This document shows, piece after piece, positions 5,324 through 5,963 of a DNA stretch of 5,963 nt. Both the position numbers and the translations under genes were made by a program. Source of the stretch: Treponema sp. GTDB taxonomy: Bacteria; Spirochaetota; Spirochaetia; Treponematales; Breznakiellaceae. Positions within the stretch are counted from its first letter, which is position 1; every line of letters starts with the position of its first letter. Location: the NCBI GenBank assembly GCA_031268245.1, contig JAIRXN010000176.1, positions 1 to 5,963 on the forward strand, in the 5' to 3' direction. The notes under the pieces were generated by a model. It saw only the letters and a program-made list of their open reading frames with translations, was not told where the DNA came from and did no database searches.

Positions 5324-5963
5324 ATGCACGCTGCTATCAAAAATAGGATTGTCCGAGCTTGTTCCAAAACTCGGTTAGTTTTGGACAAGCTCTTGGAAAA
5401 ACCGGTCAAAAGCCCGGTTTTTCCTTTAAATCTAAGGAAGCCGTTCCAAAAGCTGAAGTTTTGGAACGGCCTCATTCGGAAGGAAGGCTGTTTCTCCCGG
5501 TCTTCCGTGTTTGTTTTCCCGCGCCTTGCGCTGCGCCTTGTACTTGCGGCCGCCTGTCTTGCGGCCTGCAGCAGCGCTCCAAAGAGGCCCGCGGAAATAT
5601 TTTCTTCCAGAAACATGGCGGAAACATATCTGGAAGTGGCAACGAAAGATACCGACAGAGGCAGTTATGACGCCGCTCTGGATACACTGGATGAAGCCCG
5701 GCGCACAGCCGTAGGCGCCGATGATCCTTCCTTGAGGATAAGAACCTCACTGCTCCGGGGGAACATTCTTTTTTACAAGGGAGATCTCAATGCGGCGGAA
5801 GCCGAATGGCGAGAGGCCCTTGCCGAAGCGGAAGCCTCCGGAGACAGGGAACTTGCCGCCCGTTCCAGGATTCACCGCAGTTGGGGAACGCTCATGGAGG
5901 CCGTCGCCCGGAAGGAAGGTCCGCAGGCAGCGCAGGCCGTGCGGGATGCCGTGAACAGGGATG
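5324..5963 (+). CDS. Putative lipoprotein with TPR-like repeats (partial, runs off the right edge)
   Basis: This frame is open from ATG 5324 to the window edge (213 complete codons). A lipoprotein signal peptide is clear: PRLALRLVLAAACLAAC, with lipobox LAAC and Cys82 (codon 5567-5569), then Ser-Ser. After it comes a helical region with TPR character: RGSYDAALDTLDEARR (112-127) and GNILFYKGDLNAAEAEWREAL (146-166, split here as GNILFYKGDL and NAAEAEWREAL). The Gly/Ala spacing fits tetratricopeptide repeats. It is probably an envelope lipoprotein co-transcribed with mlaEFD and may be a partner of that transporter (inference). Oddly, 81 residues precede the Cys, far longer than a signal peptide. 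Residues about 8-58 are strongly basic and are encoded by three palindromes. Either the palindromes were inserted into the original 5' coding region, or translation starts at GTG 5507, which would give a normal 20-residue signal peptide but lacks a ribosome binding site. The C-terminus is not seen. The function is not recognised. Confidence 0.8.
   Translation, partial: MHAAIKNRIVRACSKTRLVLDKLLEKPVKSPVFPLNLRKPFQKLKFWNGLIRKEGCFSRSSVFVFPRLALRLVLAAACLAACSSAPKRPAEIFSSRNMAETYLEVATKDTDRGSYDAALDTLDEARRTAVGADDPSLRIRTSLLRGNILFYKGDLNAAEAEWREALAEAEASGDRELAARSRIHRSWGTLMEAVARKEGPQAAQAVRDAVNRD
5355..5392. repeat. Palindrome 1 of a three-hairpin cluster
   Basis: GAGCTTGTTCCAAAACT (5355-5371) pairs with AGTTTTGGACAAGCTC (5377-5392) around CGGTT, with a single bulged T. 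The core dyad GTTCCAAAA...AGTTTTGGA recurs in palindrome 3. It lies in the open frame ahead of the lipoprotein signal peptide. Confidence 0.85.
5395..5427 (+). terminator. Palindrome 2, terminator-like hairpin
   Basis: GGAAAAACCGG (5395-5405) pairs perfectly with CCGGTTTTTCC (5414-5424) around an 8-base loop, and TTT follows. An A-run before a GC core and a T-run after it is the shape of a bidirectional intrinsic terminator, although here the T-run sits inside the stem. It could reduce read-through from mlaD into the lipoprotein gene. It may equally be just one unit of a repetitive element. Confidence 0.55.
5440..5470. repeat. Palindrome 3 of the three-hairpin cluster
   Basis: GCCGTTCCAAAA (5440-5451) pairs perfectly with TTTTGGAACGGC (5459-5470) around GCTGAAG. 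The inner dyad GTTCCAAAA...AGTTTTGGA is shared with palindrome 1, while the outer stem differs (GCC here, GAGCTT there), so the two look like diverged copies. Confidence 0.85.

Noticed and set aside
5355..5470. CRISPR array or tRNA
   Set aside because: There are only two related units with no uniform repeat-spacer pattern, and no cloverleaf. The structure is simple hairpins.
5239..5750. Frames 5359-5670 (+), 5511-5714 (+), 5239-5616 (-) and 5472-5750 (-)
   Set aside because: They overlap the frame that encodes a clear lipobox and TPR-like repeats and is open to the window edge. None of the alternatives shows a recognisable signal or domain.

Overview
The window looks like chromosomal DNA from a spirochaete, most likely Treponema-like. 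This is an inference from three things: the style of the soluble GAF/PAS hybrid histidine kinase, the mlaE-mlaF-mlaD gene order with a long MlaD ending in an 'NPLLKGG' type tail, and a spirochaete-style lipoprotein after it. No rRNA or other marker gene is present to confirm the taxon. Base composition is moderately GC-rich, except for an AT-richer patch near 5340-5460.

Layout. Positions 1-101 hold the last 32 codons of a plus-strand gene whose C-terminus fits argininosuccinate lyase (argH). It converges on a large minus-strand gene (228-2717) for a cytoplasmic hybrid sensor kinase with GAF, PAS, HisKA, HATPase, REC and REC domains. The 126-bp gap between them is almost entirely three consecutive hairpins, at least two of which look like intrinsic terminators. 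A gap of about 58 bp (2718-2775) separates the kinase from a divergent plus-strand operon. That operon holds mlaE (2776-3543, permease), mlaF (3556-4311, ATPase), mlaD (4308-5309, MCE substrate-binding protein) and a lipoprotein gene (5324 to the window edge). Spacing is tight: 12 bp between mlaE and mlaF, a 4-bp ATGA overlap between mlaF and mlaD, and 14 bp to the lipoprotein ATG.

Function. MlaE, MlaF and MlaD should form an inner-membrane ABC complex that moves lipids between the inner and outer membranes. No MlaC-type carrier or MlaB/STAS protein is visible. MlaD instead carries about 190 residues of helix-prone sequence after its MCE domain. The fourth gene encodes a lipoprotein with TPR-like repeats, a candidate envelope partner.

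The most unusual feature is at the 5' end of the lipoprotein gene. Between a well-placed ATG with a ribosome binding site and the signal peptide lie three back-to-back palindromes (5355-5470). The first and third are diverged copies of one dyad. The reading frame stays open through all of them, giving a long basic N-terminal extension. This suggests a mobile palindromic (REP/BIME-like or RPE-like) element inserted into the 5' end of a coding gene, or a structured regulatory leader with the true start further downstream.
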